The notes under the pieces were generated by a model. That model worked only from the letters and a program-made list of their open reading frames with translations. It ran no database searches and was not told where the DNA came from. DNA of 64,000 nucleotides from Luteolibacter rhizosphaerae (GTDB taxonomy: Bacteria; Verrucomicrobiota; Verrucomicrobiia; Verrucomicrobiales; Akkermansiaceae): positions 310,001 to 374,000 of the forward strand of contig NZ_JAPDDR010000003.1 of assembly GCF_025950095.1 (NCBI RefSeq). The letters run 5' to 3'. The position numbers and the translations under genes were made by a program. Positions 38,055-49,600 of the stretch are shown in pieces. How positions within the stretch are numbered: the stretch's first letter is position 1; every line of letters begins with the position of its first letter.

Positions 38055-39242
38055 TCAGGCTTTGGCCAAGTCGCGGCCCATGAAATCCTGCACGATCTCG
38101 ACCAGATTCTCCGCGAATCTCTCCGGCCGGAAGCGAGTGACCTCCGTGCGCAGCGACCTCCGCAACTCCGCCTGGGCGGCGGATGATTCGATCATCCGGC
38201 AGATTTTCTCCGCCGCATCCTCGGCGTGCCGGAAGATCAGTTGGTCCCGCCCGACGATCTCGCCCACGCCGCCATCCGCCGGCACGAAGGGGATCAATCC
38301 GGCAGCAGCCATCTCCGCCACGGCGATGCCGAAGGCCTCCACCCGGCAGGCGTGGATGCCGAAGTTCCGCGTCGAGAAGAGCTCTTCCTTCTTTTGCGGG
38401 TCCAAGAAACCGGTCAGGCGGATCCATTTGTTCCGCTCCTCCGCCATGGACCGGATCTTGGCCGAATATTCGTCACCACCGAAGTGCCCGACCAGATCGA
38501 GGGTCACGGCATGACCTGCACTCCGCACCCGGTCGAGAATGCCGATGATCGTCTCCACCTCCTTCTCCGGAGTAATCCGGCCCATGCAAACGAAGCCGAG
38601 CGGGTCGCGGCGATCGTCCGCATCTTGGCTTTGGAGGCTGGAGGGAGGGTAGAGGATCGGGCTGTCCGGCAGGTGAAAGCGCTGGCTGAGGACCGCGGCG
38701 GTCCAGCGTGAGTTTGCCACCACCCAATCGCCCGAGCCTGCGATCTCCGCATCCGTGCGGCCGGCCAATTGTTCGCCCACGGAGACATAGAGGCGCCGCA
38801 GGAGCGAGGGCCGGTGGTGGGCTTGCTCGGAGGCATTCGGGTAGAGGTCCAGCCGGGCCTCTTCGTTGAAGCTGAAGTCGCCGATCAATTGGATGGCGGG
38901 GCGGCTGAAGCGGATCGGATTGTAGGCACTGATGCAGGTGTCGAAGCGTCCGCTCACCGAGGAACAAAAGCGCTCGAACCAAGCCCGCTGCCAGTAGGCG
39001 AAAGACGTGCCCGTCGTGACGCCCGGGAGTCGAGGTGCTGGCAGCAATTCGATCCGTTCCGGGGAAACCTGCGTGCCGTAGGTGGAATTCAGCTTGTCCC
39101 AATCCACCGGGGAGGCGGTGGTGAAGGTGATCTTGGCCACATGCTGCAGCGCATGCAGAGACCACATCGCGGTCGCCTCGGACCCGCCACGACCCATCCA
39201 TGGGTGTGCTACCAGAATCTGTGGCTGGAGGGGGATGGCCAT
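38055..39242 (-). CDS. Glycosyltransferase family 4
   Basis: A 395-residue GT-B retaining glycosyltransferase. It starts QILVAHPWMGRGGSEATAMW with the Gly-rich acceptor loop. The C-terminal donor domain has GFVCMGRITPEKEVETIIGI and the retaining E-x7-E motif EAFGIAVAE. The ATG at 39242 is preferred to a longer frame. It is co-transcribed with the PIG-L deacetylase. Together they could build and deacetylate a surface glycan or small thiol sugar; the acceptor is unknown. Confidence 0.85.
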   Translation of the reverse strand: MAIPLQPQILVAHPWMGRGGSEATAMWSLHALQHVAKITFTTASPVDWDKLNSTYGTQVSPERIELLPAPRLPGVTTGTSFAYWQRAWFERFCSSVSGRFDTCISAYNPIRFSRPAIQLIGDFSFNEEARLDLYPNASEQAHHRPSLLRRLYVSVGEQLAGRTDAEIAGSGDWVVANSRWTAAVLSQRFHLPDSPILYPPSSLQSQDADDRRDPLGFVCMGRITPEKEVETIIGILDRVRSAGHAVTLDLVGHFGGDEYSAKIRSMAEERNKWIRLTGFLDPQKKEELFSTRNFGIHACRVEAFGIAVAEMAAAGLIPFVPADGGVGEIVGRDQLIFRHAEDAAEKICRMIESSAAQAELRRSLRTEVTRFRPERFAENLVEIVQDFMGRDLAKA

Positions 39243-39492
39243 CAGTCGGGACCGTGAGGTGACCGGGCGGGTCACGGTATTGCCGGGAAAAGGGGTTGAG
39301 GGGGGATGGCGCATCTTCCTGCGAGGCGCCCTTGGACGCCTTAAGATGAAGGGATGAGGGCCGGAGTTGTCGATTCTTTTGCTGCCGCGACAAGGCGGTG
39401 GATGACATTGCAGTCCGCGCGCCCGGGGGGAGGACCATCCTCCGAACGGGTAGGAAGAAGGATCGTCCCCGGTGGGGTTCTCAGGATATAAC

Positions 39493-41385
39493 ATGCTCAT
39501 GGTCCGATCTTCTCTGCCCGCCGCGATCGCCGCCTTCTGCCTGCTCCTACCTGCACGGGGCGAGCGGGTGATGGAGAAGCTCGGGCGCGGGCTGGTGGCA
39601 GTGCGACAGGCGGACGGCGGCGTTTTTCTCAGCTGGCGCTCGCTGGCTAGCGATCCCCGCGGTCTCCGTTTCCATGTCTACCGGGTCACGAGTGGGAGGG
39701 AGCAGAGGATCACCCGGGAGCCGCTCGATGGCGCGACCCAGTATGTCGACCACGAGAGCGCGGAGGCGGAATCCTACCTCGTCAGGCTGGTCACCAGAGA
39801 GGGCGGGGAAGGGGAGCCGAGCCGACGGGCCAAGGTACTTGCACAGCCCTTCGTTGAGATCCCGATCCAAGCCATCCCGGACTATCGTCCGGGCGACTGC
39901 TCGGCGGCGGATCTGGATGGGGATGGCGAGTACGAGATCGTGGTCCACCAGGTTTCGCGCGGGCGGGACAACTCTTTTACCGGCATGACCGGCACGCCGG
40001 TGCTCGATGCTTACAAACTGGATGGCACGCATCTCTGGCGCATTGATCTCGGCATCAACATCCGGGAGGGCGAGCACTACACGCAGTTCATGGTCTATGA
40101 CCTCGATGGAGATGGCCGCGCGGAGCTCGCCTGCAAGACCGCGGATGGCACGAAAGACGGCACCGGCACGACCATCGGCGACGCGACGAAGGACTGGCGC
40201 AACAAGGAGGAGCGCTCGCAGAAGTTCGGACGTATCCTCAGCGGGCCCGAGTACCTTACCGTCTTCGATGGCAGGACCGGTGCCGCCTTGAAGACGGCAG
40301 AGTTCATCCCCGGTCGTGATCCGATTGATGGCTGGGGTGGTATCGGGGGTAATGGAGGAAACGATAGCTACGGCAACCGCTGCGACCGCTTCCTCGCCTG
40401 CGTGGCCTATCTGGATGGCGTGCGCCCGAGCTTGGTCATGTCGCGCGGGGTTTATGGGCGCACGGTTCTTGCGGCTTGGGACTGGAGGGGAGGGGAGTTG
40501 AAGTCGCGCTGGGTCTTCGATTCCGGTGTCGCCAAACCGCCCTTTGAGAAGGTGTCGCCCTACTCGGGTATGGGCGGGCATGCGCTCTCCGTGGCGGACG
40601 TGGATGGCGATGGGAAGGACGAGATCGTTTATCAGGCCATGACCGTGGATGACGATGGCAAGGGGCTCTACAGCACCGGCCGCCGTCATGGGGATGCGCT
40701 CCACGTCGGTGACTTCGACCCATCGCGGGAGGGACTCGAGCTCTATCTGGTAACGGAGAATGAGGAGCGGACTGTCAGCTTACAGACCCCCGGTGCCGGG
40801 CTGCACGATGCTCGTACCGGGAAGCCGCTATGGAGTCATAGCCCCGGCATGGATATCAGTGATGGCGTCGTGGCGGATATCGATCCCCGGCACCCGGGAG
40901 CGGAAGTCTGGGGCGGTTCCGGAGGTTTGCGAACGATCAAGGGCATCGAGATCGGCCCCCGGCCCCGCCACTCCGACTGGGTCGTGTGGTGGGATGGCGA
41001 TCTCCTCCGCGAGATCTACGGGGGCTTCGCGGTTCACAAGTGGAATCCTGTCGAAGGGAAGGAGCAGAAGATCTTCGACGCCTCGCCCGGCAGCGGTCGT
41101 GGCAACCGCTACATGGGTATGCGCCCGAATCTCGCGGCGGATCTCCTAGGCGATTGGCGCGAGGAGTTGCTGCTCCCCGGGCCCGACGGGAAATCGCTAC
41201 GCCTGCACATCAGCACCATGCCGACCAAGCACCGGCTCGTCACCCTGATGCAAGACCCGCAGTACCGCCTCTCGATTGCTTGGCAGAACGTCTCCTACAA
41301 CAAACCGCCGCACCCGTCGTTCTTTTTAGGAGAGGGGATGACTTTGCGGGATACTCCGCATTCGCTCCAGCGCACAAGGGAATGA
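39493..41385 (+). CDS. Rhamnogalacturonan lyase (PL11-like)
   Basis: A 630-residue exported polysaccharide lyase. A signal peptide at the N-terminus is followed by RVMEKLGRGLVAV and an eight-bladed propeller marked by calcium-binding DxDGDG loops (DLDGDGEYEIV, DLDGDGRAEL, DVDGDGKDEIVY). Further family-typical stretches are YTQFMVYD and SRGVYGRTVLAAWDWR. This is the layout of PL11 rhamnogalacturonan lyases (YesW/YesX), which cleave the alpha-1,4 bonds of pectin rhamnogalacturonan I. It is divergent from the GT4 gene and followed by a GspF/PilC gene. Confidence 0.9.
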   Translation: MLMVRSSLPAAIAAFCLLLPARGERVMEKLGRGLVAVRQADGGVFLSWRSLASDPRGLRFHVYRVTSGREQRITREPLDGATQYVDHESAEAESYLVRLVTREGGEGEPSRRAKVLAQPFVEIPIQAIPDYRPGDCSAADLDGDGEYEIVVHQVSRGRDNSFTGMTGTPVLDAYKLDGTHLWRIDLGINIREGEHYTQFMVYDLDGDGRAELACKTADGTKDGTGTTIGDATKDWRNKEERSQKFGRILSGPEYLTVFDGRTGAALKTAEFIPGRDPIDGWGGIGGNGGNDSYGNRCDRFLACVAYLDGVRPSLVMSRGVYGRTVLAAWDWRGGELKSRWVFDSGVAKPPFEKVSPYSGMGGHALSVADVDGDGKDEIVYQAMTVDDDGKGLYSTGRRHGDALHVGDFDPSREGLELYLVTENEERTVSLQTPGAGLHDARTGKPLWSHSPGMDISDGVVADIDPRHPGAEVWGGSGGLRTIKGIEIGPRPRHSDWVVWWDGDLLREIYGGFAVHKWNPVEGKEQKIFDASPGSGRGNRYMGMRPNLAADLLGDWREELLLPGPDGKSLRLHISTMPTKHRLVTLMQDPQYRLSIAWQNVSYNKPPHPSFFLGEGMTLRDTPHSLQRTRE

Positions 41386-41429
41386 TCTTGCGCCGTTAGA
41401 TCGGCATGGCAGCTTGGAGGAGAAGACCC

Positions 41430-42419
41430 ATGTCCTTTTCCGCCGCGCAGAAGCACCTGTTCTACACCGAGATAGCGAAGCTCCTTGAAGCCGGTTTCGG
41501 CATCCGGGATGCCGGGCGCGTGATGCTTGATCACCGCTTGCCGAGCCGGCAGGCCGCGCTGCTCAAGGAGATGGAGCAGGAGCTGGATGCGGGAAAGTCG
41601 ATCGCGGAGGCCTTCTCCCACGACGCCAGCGTCATCAGCGGCATGGAGCGCAGCATCATCGGGGCGGGGGAGCGCGGCGGGCGGATGGCGCCTGCCTTCC
41701 AGCACTTGGCCGACTACTACGGCATGCTCGCGGAAGCCCGACGGGATGCCCTGACCGCGATGGTCTATCCGGTGGTGATGCTTCACCTCGGGATCTTCAC
41801 GCCCTTCCTGGTGAAATACTTCGGCTCCGGTCAAACGGCGGCGGAGTTGTTTACCAGCTTCGGACTCACGATGCTGGTGGTGTATGCCTGCTGCTTCGGG
41901 ATCTGGCTCGGGATCAAGGCGCTGCTTGCTGCCGCGACTACCAATCCGGCGGTCGATTCCCTTCTGCAGCGCATCCCGATGATCGGCTCGGCGCGGAAGG
42001 CGATGATGATGGCGCGCTTCACCAAGGTCTATCACACCGCGCTCCTGGCAGGCCTCTCGATGCGCGAGACCGTGGAGACGGCCGCGGAGGCCTCGCGCAG
42101 CGCCTGCATCAAGCAAGCTGCGGCAGCGATGGCGAATTCCCTGCTGAAAGACGGTGGAGCTTTGGGCCCGATCTTCATGGCGAGCGGTGCCTTTCCTTCC
42201 ACCTTCGCCCGCTCCTATGCCACGGCGGAAGAAGCCGGTAGTCTCGACAAGGATCTGGCCCGCTGGGCACGCGTCTTTCAGGAGGACGCGGCGCGCGGAT
42301 CCAAGATGCTGGCGAACGCTCTTCCTAAGATCGCCTACTTCCTCGTCCTGCTCTATGTCGCGTGGACGATCGTTTCCTTTTACGGACAGGCCTACTCCGG
42401 TGTGCTCGACATGGAGTAG
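41430..42419 (+). CDS. Type II secretion/type IV pilus inner-membrane protein (GspF/PilC)
   Basis: A 329-residue protein of the T2SSF fold. The N-terminal cytoplasmic helical domain (residues 1-115) includes LLEAGFGIRDAGRVML and GERGGRMAPAFQHLADYYG. Three transmembrane helices are present (about residues 118-142, 155-178 and 302-320), with a second cytoplasmic domain containing KVYHTALLAGLSMRETVETA. It would form part of a secretion or pilus platform. It is isolated: no GspE, GspD or pilin genes lie nearby. A good Shine-Dalgarno (GGAGGAG) precedes the chosen ATG at 41430. Confidence 0.88.
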   Translation: MSFSAAQKHLFYTEIAKLLEAGFGIRDAGRVMLDHRLPSRQAALLKEMEQELDAGKSIAEAFSHDASVISGMERSIIGAGERGGRMAPAFQHLADYYGMLAEARRDALTAMVYPVVMLHLGIFTPFLVKYFGSGQTAAELFTSFGLTMLVVYACCFGIWLGIKALLAAATTNPAVDSLLQRIPMIGSARKAMMMARFTKVYHTALLAGLSMRETVETAAEASRSACIKQAAAAMANSLLKDGGALGPIFMASGAFPSTFARSYATAEEAGSLDKDLARWARVFQEDAARGSKMLANALPKIAYFLVLLYVAWTIVSFYGQAYSGVLDME

Positions 42420-42431
42420 GCGGGGAGCCCC

Positions 42432-43358
42432 TTAGCGCCGGCGGCGAATCAGCAAGCCAAGCAGGCCCAAGCCGCCGAGAAGGGCAGCGGAAGGTTCCGG
42501 CACCACGGTGCGGATCTGGATTCCGTTCAGAGCGGCGAGATCCGAGGAGCCGCCGGAGCCGTCGGGTGCTGCATCGGTGGTCACATTCAGGCCCGCGATG
42601 ACGTTCTGCCAGATGAAGTGGATGTTCCCGCTGCCGTCGGCTACGGCCACGAGCCTCACGTACTCGATGCCTTCCGTCAGACTACCGTCGCCGCCTTGGG
42701 TTCCGTCCCAACCCGTCTGCCCGCTCGGACCGGTAATCGTATCGTGAGCAGCATTCGTGATGGCGAAGAAACTGTTGGCTCCGGAAGTGGTGGTGCCGCC
42801 ATTGGCATTGGACCCGTAGAGCTGGCCTTGGCCGTAGAAGTAAATCTCGTAGCTCGTCCCGGAAACAAGCCCGGTGATCGTGCCGTTGATGGTCCCCAGA
42901 CTGCCTGCGGAATCGGCACCGGGAGCATCCAGTTGCAGGTAGTCGGCCATCAGATCCTCGTAGCCGAGGGAGTTGCCCAGCTCTTGGTGACGGGTTTCGG
43001 AGGGCAGGCTGCGCTGCTGGCCGATGTTGGTCTCCGTGGAGCCGGAGCCCGTCGAGGTGAGCAAGATATCCACCGTGGTCGCCACGCCGGAGGAATCGCG
43101 GATCGGACCGCCACCCGCGGGGCCGTTGTTGATCGCGGCCGAGCTTGAAACATTGCCGCTGCTGGTGCGCCGCACGCTGTTCCAATAGGTATTGCCGACA
43201 CTATCCGGTGCCGCTCCGAAGCCGTTGTAGGTATCGGGCACGACATTGGAATCGTCATCGCCGGGAAGACGCACGTTGAAGTCGAAGTTAATCACGGTCG
43301 CGAGAGACGACGCGGGATAGGCGACCAAGGCGCAAAGCAGAGAGGTGGCTAGCTTCAT
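42432..43358 (-). CDS. PEP-CTERM sorting-signal protein
   Basis: A 308-residue exported protein with an N-terminal signal peptide and a C-terminal PEP-CTERM signal: VPEPSAALLGGLGLLGLLI followed by RRRR. The centre is Gly, Ser, Thr, Asn rich and predicted beta-structured, with no catalytic motif. Like the protein at 14456-15250 it would be processed by an exosortase and displayed or released in exopolysaccharide. Its stop lies 12 bp from the convergent GspF/PilC stop. Confidence 0.9.
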   Translation of the reverse strand: MKLATSLLCALVAYPASSLATVINFDFNVRLPGDDDSNVVPDTYNGFGAAPDSVGNTYWNSVRRTSSGNVSSSAAINNGPAGGGPIRDSSGVATTVDILLTSTGSGSTETNIGQQRSLPSETRHQELGNSLGYEDLMADYLQLDAPGADSAGSLGTINGTITGLVSGTSYEIYFYGQGQLYGSNANGGTTTSGANSFFAITNAAHDTITGPSGQTGWDGTQGGDGSLTEGIEYVRLVAVADGSGNIHFIWQNVIAGLNVTTDAAPDGSGGSSDLAALNGIQIRTVVPEPSAALLGGLGLLGLLIRRRR

Positions 43359-43541
43359 GGGACGTGGGGGGGCTGAAACAGCGAAGGCCTTCTAACGGAC
43401 CTTATAAATTTTTCAAGGGACAAATTACCCCGCCATCCACCCAACCCCTTGAAAACGGGTGATTCACACACCTGAAGTCCGGGAGGAAAGGGAAAGCTAG
43501 GAGGCGACAGCGTCTCCCTTATAGCTGTAAAAAGCGTGCTT

Positions 43542-43567
43542 GGCACCTACGCGATCACGTAGGTGCC
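43542..43567 (-). terminator. Hairpin, likely terminator of the 2051-aa protein gene
   Basis: GGCACCTACG (43542-43551) and CGTAGGTGCC (43558-43567) form a perfect 10-bp stem with a 6-nt loop. On the minus strand it is followed by AAGCACGCTTTTT. It sits downstream of the minus-strand gene ending at 43673. Confidence 0.65.
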
Positions 43568-43584
43568 CTATTTCCCGCGGAAAT

Positions 43585-43620
43585 ACTTAACTTAAATTAA
43601 TCGATGGAATTAGGTTAAGT
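43585..43620. repeat. AT-rich inverted repeat
   Basis: ACTTAAC (43585-43591) is the exact complement of GTTAAGT (43614-43620), and much of the intervening sequence also pairs (TTAAATT with AATTAGG). It lies 18 bp beyond the hairpin and is a possible regulatory element or part of the terminator. Confidence 0.45.
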
Positions 43621-43672
43621 AACCCGAACCAAAAAACTTTTAGCGGCTCCTTATCCTAGCCCTCTTCCACCA

Positions 43673-46600
43673 TCAAGGGCTGGAGACACGGTAATAGGCA
43701 CGGCCTCCCGGCGGCGGGGATAGATCGATGTGTTCCACCACTCCATCGACTCCAGCGGTCACGCTGTGGATCGTAAACCACTGGCTCAAATTGGTGGAGC
43801 GCTGGAAGGAATATTGGATCCCTGGCATCCCGTGGAAGCGAACCCGTGCCTGATTCCCGCTCAGCCGTTCGAGCGACGGGGAACCGAGCCCGGTGATCCC
43901 GTCCTCCGGCTCCACCGTAAACACGATATCGGCGGAGGTGAAGCCGCCCCGGCCATCCTGCACGGTCACCGGGAAGCTGTCCGTGCCCCTGTAGTCGATC
44001 GGCGGTGTGTAGGTCAGGCTGCTCGCGCCCATCGAGACATAGCCACCCGCCGAGCTGCTGCCGCTGGCGATCACCACGCTCACCGGATCGCCATCGGGGT
44101 CGCTGACCCCGCCTAGCAAGAGGGTATAAGAGATGAGGCTGGGATTGTTCACCGGGGTGAAGGTCGAGAAGCCGGCGAAGTTCGGAGCCGCGTTCGCGCC
44201 CGTGCCCACGACCAGCACCGGCCGGGCGGAGACCGTGGCATTCTCGGCGGACGCGAAAGAGACGTCGCGGGCCACGCTATCGGCCTCCAGGATGAAGCTG
44301 TAGACGCCGGGGGAGATCACGCCGGCGGAGACGTCGAACTCGACGACCTGTCCCTCCGCGACGTCGCCGGTGAAGCTGGCCAGCAGGGCTCCTTTCGCGG
44401 GCGAGCTGGCGCTGGTGATCGTGCTCTCCGTCCAAGCATTCGACTGCGCGGCGTAGAGCCGCAAGGTCATGGTGCCGCCGGAGGTATCGTCCCCCTCCGT
44501 CAGCTTCAGCACGGCATTGGAAGGCGAGTCGCTCAGGCTGCCGAGGTCGAACTGCAGGTAGCTGATCCGCGTGCGCGTGCCCGAGTTCTCCACCCGGAGC
44601 TGGGTCAGGTTGTTGTTCGCGCCGCTGTCGGTGTAGGCGTCGTGCACCGCTTCAAAGGTCCGCTGGCCGCTGCTGGCCGGAGGCAGAATGGTCACGGTGA
44701 TGTCATCGCTCGCGGAGAGCAGGCTATCGGAGGAACTGAAGCGCAGGACGTAGGCGCCCAGCTCGGTGAAGGTCGCGGTGGCGGTCGCCGTGTTGGCGTC
44801 GGTCAGCGTGACCGCCGCCGGTCCGGAAACAAAAGTCCAGGACCGGCTCGGGGTGACCCCCGCGGGCAGACCGTCGTCGGTCACCGTGCCGCTCAGGCTG
44901 ACATTTACCGGTCCATCGCTCAGGAAAGCGGACTTGTCGGCACCCGCGCTTACCACCGGAGCTGCGTTGGTCGCGCCGCCGCCGGTGCTGGTGTTGCGGA
45001 CGAGCGCCACCCAATCCTGCGTGGTGGTGTCCGGGGGCGAGCCCAAGCTCACCGTGCCGCCGCCGCTGACGGTTGGACCGTTCACCAGCGCCGCACCCGT
45101 GCGCGGGTTGAACCACTTCACCGTGTAAGTGCCGGTCACGCCGCTTAGGTTCAGCGTGTGGCCGCCGCCGCCGTGCAGTTGCACCAGATAGGTGTCCCCC
45201 GGCTTGGCCAGGCAGCGGTTCGCATTGTTGCCGTAGCCGCTGACCAGCGAGTTGCGATTGGTCATTTGCTCGAAGGGGATACTGTTCTCGCGGATGAAGT
45301 TCAGCGTGTAGCGGCAGTAATCCCAGAAGGCGTCGCGGCTGCGGAAATCATTGCAGGTGAGATCCGAGTTCGGCTTGTCGTAGCCGAAGTAGAATTCACA
45401 GCCCGCACCGCCGGCCATGATGTTGCCCCAGATCGCGTTCTTGCGGGCATCGATGTGGCTGTTACCCGGGTCGTTGTCCGGCCGCAGCGAGAGCCGCGCG
45501 TCTCCCGGTTCGTCGCAGGCCACCACCCAAGGGCGCCCGGCATCTTCCGAGCGGTCGATGTAGTCCTTGGTCATCGCGAACATGTCGGTGAAGTCGGAGG
45601 CGTTCAATTGCAGCGAGAAGCCGGTCAACTTCGAGCCGCTACCAAGCAGGTCGTAGTGGTTCGCCCCGTTGTGAATCACGATCGGGTGCTTGTAAGGATC
45701 GTTGTCGTGGAAGTACTGCGCCCAAGACTTCTTTTGGTTGGAGCTGGCGTCGTTGATCTCTTCACCCAGATTCCAATTCAAGGCCGGGTGGTGGCCGAAG
45801 CGCGCGATCAGCTCGCGGTAGTAGAGCTTGCGTTGGGTGCCCGTCTCGCCGCTGTCGAGCATCAGCTCGTTCTCGGTTTCCTGGGTCTTGAAGTTCATGT
45901 GCATGCCCTTGCGGGTGCCGTGTTCGAAGACGACTTCCCACTGGTCGAGCTTCGAGACATCCAGCCGCGTGCGCTCGCTGTAGCTCGTGTAAGGGAAGAC
46001 GTTCTTGTCATCCCCGTCGATGTTCATGGTCAGGAAGGAGAAAGCGTTCAGGCCTTCGGAGGCCAGATAGTTGATCGCACCGATCAGGCCCTTGCCCCTG
46101 CCGCTACCCCAGGTTGGATCGCCGGTCTGCCAATCGGCCACGTGCGGAGCCCAATCCTTGATCAAGGTGTCGCCTTGGCCGTCGGTCTTGAAGTCGCCGT
46201 CGAAGTCCGCGTAGGCTAGCAGGTTCTCCGGCGCGTCCACCCCCATCTTCATGAAGTAATCGCCGGTCCCGGCGAAACGGAGGTGGTGCTGGTTTACATA
46301 CTCCAGGCGCCCCTTGCCGCGGAAGTCGGTGCCACTCTTGTCCGTGGCGGCGATGGTGAAGCTGCCGCTGTCACCATCGAAGAAGCCGGCCCCGGCCCCT
46401 GCGGTTCCGCCTGCGATGGTGGCCACGTTCGTGCCGCTGCGGAAGGATGCGGTGTAAGTCCACAGCCCGGTCTCGTCCGGGGCAAAGTGGGCCCGCCAGA
46501 TATTGCCGGAGTTCGCCCCGGTATTGCCGGCATTGCCGTCCGCCGCGAAGTAGCCGGGCACCACATAGCTCTTGCCGCTGCCGGGATGCGAGAAGGTCAG

Positions 46601-49600
46601 GTTCAGCCGGTAGTCGGTGAAAGGATTCGGCGTGGCCGTCTCGCTGGTGTTCGGCCCGGTGAAGTTCAGCGTGACCTTGTGCCACTTCTTTAGCTCGCCG
46701 GTGATCTGCGCCGTGCCGCCGCTATCCGGTAGCACGAAGGCGGAGACATCGTCGCTCGCGCTATTGCCCGCATTGTCGGTGGCGCGGTAGCGGAAGATGT
46801 AGGTGCCCTGCACCAACCCGGAGGCCGTGAGATTCGCCGTCGTGTTTCCGGATAGGCCGGCTGTGTTCGGCCCGCTGAGCTGCGTCCAGAGGTGTGAGGC
46901 GATGGTGCCATCCGAGTCGCTGGCGCTTCCGTTGAAGCTGGCACTCGAGGTCGGTAGCACGATGGTCTTGTCCGCACCCGCGTTCACCACCGGGATGCCG
47001 GAGATCGTGCTGTTGATCACGGTGAAGACCACGGTGAGCGGCGTGCCTGCCGCTCCCGCCCCTGCGGACTGGGTGTAGGGTGTGGCCGTTAGAGTGTGGG
47101 TCCCCAGCGCCGGTACCCATGCGGTGTAGTCGACTCCGCCCACATCACCGTTGATGGTATAGGGCGGGCCGCTCTCGGTCCGCAAATTACTAATGTCATC
47201 GTAGGAGAAGCGGACCGATCCCACGGGATTCGGCGAGGTGTCGGCGCGCACGCTCAAGTTCGGCGTGACCGCGAGGTCGATGGTCATGCCGGTGCTCATC
47301 GGGCCGATCGCTTGATCCGTATCGGCATTGATCAGCATCAGCGTGGTCACGGACTGGCCGCTGCTGCCGGAAGCATTCACCGTCACGATCGCATCGTCGG
47401 AAGCCGTGAGGCCGCTGTTGTCGGTCACGGTCAGGCGAAAGACATAGGCTCCCTGCACCAGGCCGGAAGCGGTCAGATTCGCCGTTGCTTGTCCCGAGCG
47501 GGTTGCCGTGTTCGGACCACTTACCTGGGTCCAGGCGTAGCTGGAGATCGAGCCGCCGGTATCCGTGCCCGATCCACTCAAAACCACTGAATTGTTCGGC
47601 AGGGTGATCACCACGTCCGGTCCCGCACTTGCCACCGGGGCCCCGGATCCCGCGGAAACCGTGACTGTCGCGTCATCGCTTGCGATCAGGCCGCTGTTGT
47701 CGGTCACGGTGAGGCGGAAGACATAGCTTCCCGCCACCAGCGACGAAGCGGTGAGGTTCGCCGTCGTGTTGCCGGAAAGGCTCGCAGTGTTGGGGCCGCT
47801 TACCTGGGTCCAGGCATAGCTGGAGATGGACCCGCCGGTATCCGTGCCCGACCCATTCAGAACTACCGAGTTCGTCGGCAGCGTGACCGCCCTGTCCGCC
47901 CCCGCGTTTGCCACCGGGGCACTCGATCCGGCCGAGACGGTCACCACGGCTTCGTCGCTGGCGGTGAGCCCGCTGTTATCGGTCACAGTGAGGCGGAAGA
48001 CGTAGGTGCCCGCCAGCAGCGAGGACGCGGTGAGGTTTGCCGTCGTGTTGCCGGAGAGGCTCGCCGTGCCCGCGCCGCTGACTTGGGTCCAGGCATAGTT
48101 GGAGATGGAGCCGCCGGTATCCGTGCCCGTGCCATTCAGGACCACCGAGTTCGTCGGCAGCGTGATCGCCTTGTCGACTCCGGCATTCGCGATCGGCACA
48201 CCCGTCGCTCCCGCCACGGTCACCGTCACGTCGTCCGCACCGATCAAACCGCTTTCGCTATAGACCTTCAGGCGGAAGATGTAGGTGCCCTCGATCAGGT
48301 TGGAGGCGGTGAAGTTCAGGCTGCTTTCGCCGGTACGCGAAACCCAGTTCGGCCCGGACATCTGGGACCAAAGGTAAGCATAGATGGCATCCTCCGGATC
48401 GCTTGCCGTCGCGCTCATGGAGACGGAGTTGGTCGGCAGGGTCACCGCCTTGTCCGGCCCGGCATTCACCACCGGTGCGTTTGTAGCAGGAGTGACCGTC
48501 ACGGTCATGTCGTCGTATCCGCTCAGGCCACTGTTGTCCGTCACGGTGAGGCGGAAGCGGTAGGTGCCTTGGATCAGATCGGAGATCGTGGGGCTGGCGG
48601 CCAAGCTGTTCGACCATGCGACGGGTGCCGGACCGGCGACCATGTCCCACTTGTAGCCGGTGATCGAGCCGCCGCTGTCGCTGCCCGAACCGCCGAGGGC
48701 GAGCGATGATGTCGGCAGGATGAGGCTCCGGTCCGCACCGGCATTGGCCACCGGGGCTCCGGCGCTCGCTTGATTGATCACGGTGAAGTTGATCGTCACC
48801 GGTGCTCCCGCGCTGCCGCCGCCATCCGCTGCGGAGTAGGGCGTTACGGTCAGTGTGTGATTCCCCACGGAGGGGGTCCATGGCAGATAGTCATCCCACA
48901 CATTGTCGCCGCCGATGGTGTAGGGCGCACGGCTCTCCAGCTTGTGATTCGGATTCCCGTTCAGGTTGAAACGTACTGAGCCGATGATCGGCGGATAGGT
49001 ATCCGCGCGCAGATTCAGGTTCGGCCCCATCGTGGCCAGTTTGATCGTCCCGCCATCGGTCAACACTGCGGCATCCCGATCGGTATCGGCGTTGACGAGA
49101 GTGATCTTCGCCACCGTGGGCGTGGTGCTACCGGGCGTATTCAGCACGGACTCGGGGATCGCCGTGGACTTCGCGCTCGTGTCGAGGATCGTCGAGCGCC
49201 GCAGGACGATCCGGTCCATGTTGAACTTGATCGAGCGGCCGGAAATCGTGAGCTGGTAGACCGATCCCGCGTGGAAATTGTAGACCGGCCAGCGCTTGTT
49301 GGTGATCGCGTCGAGCTGGTTGGCCCAGCCCCAGCTGGTGGGGGAGCCGCCATACATCTTGGTGTTCGCGGTCAGCAGGCTCTTGGGCGCATCGTTCAGA
49401 TTGCCGGTCCCGGGGTTCGGCCCGGGACCGAAGTCGGTGCCGCTGATCGTCGCCATCTTGACGTAGCAGTCGTTGTTCTTGTCGCTCGGCGCGCCATCCA
49501 GCCGCGCCCGCGCGCGGATGTGCAGGTGGTAGTAGCCGCTCTGGTTGATCTGGAACTTGTAGGTCAGCGGTGTCTTGGCATCCCCGCCGTTCGAGGAGTT

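Larger units (their letters stand above)
43359..43672. other. Intergenic region with hairpins between the PEP-CTERM gene and the 2051-aa protein gene
   Basis: 314 bp without a gene. It contains a GC-rich hairpin at 43542-43567, an AT-rich inverted repeat at 43585-43620, and AT-rich sequence near 43400 where the minus-strand PEP-CTERM promoter should lie. No tRNA or convincing small ORF was found. Confidence 0.5.

Noticed and set aside
37242-39242. BshA/BshB-type bacillithiol biosynthesis
   Set aside because: The GT4 protein lacks the BshA-like N-terminal sequence and no other bacillithiol gene is in the window, so I keep the general family names.
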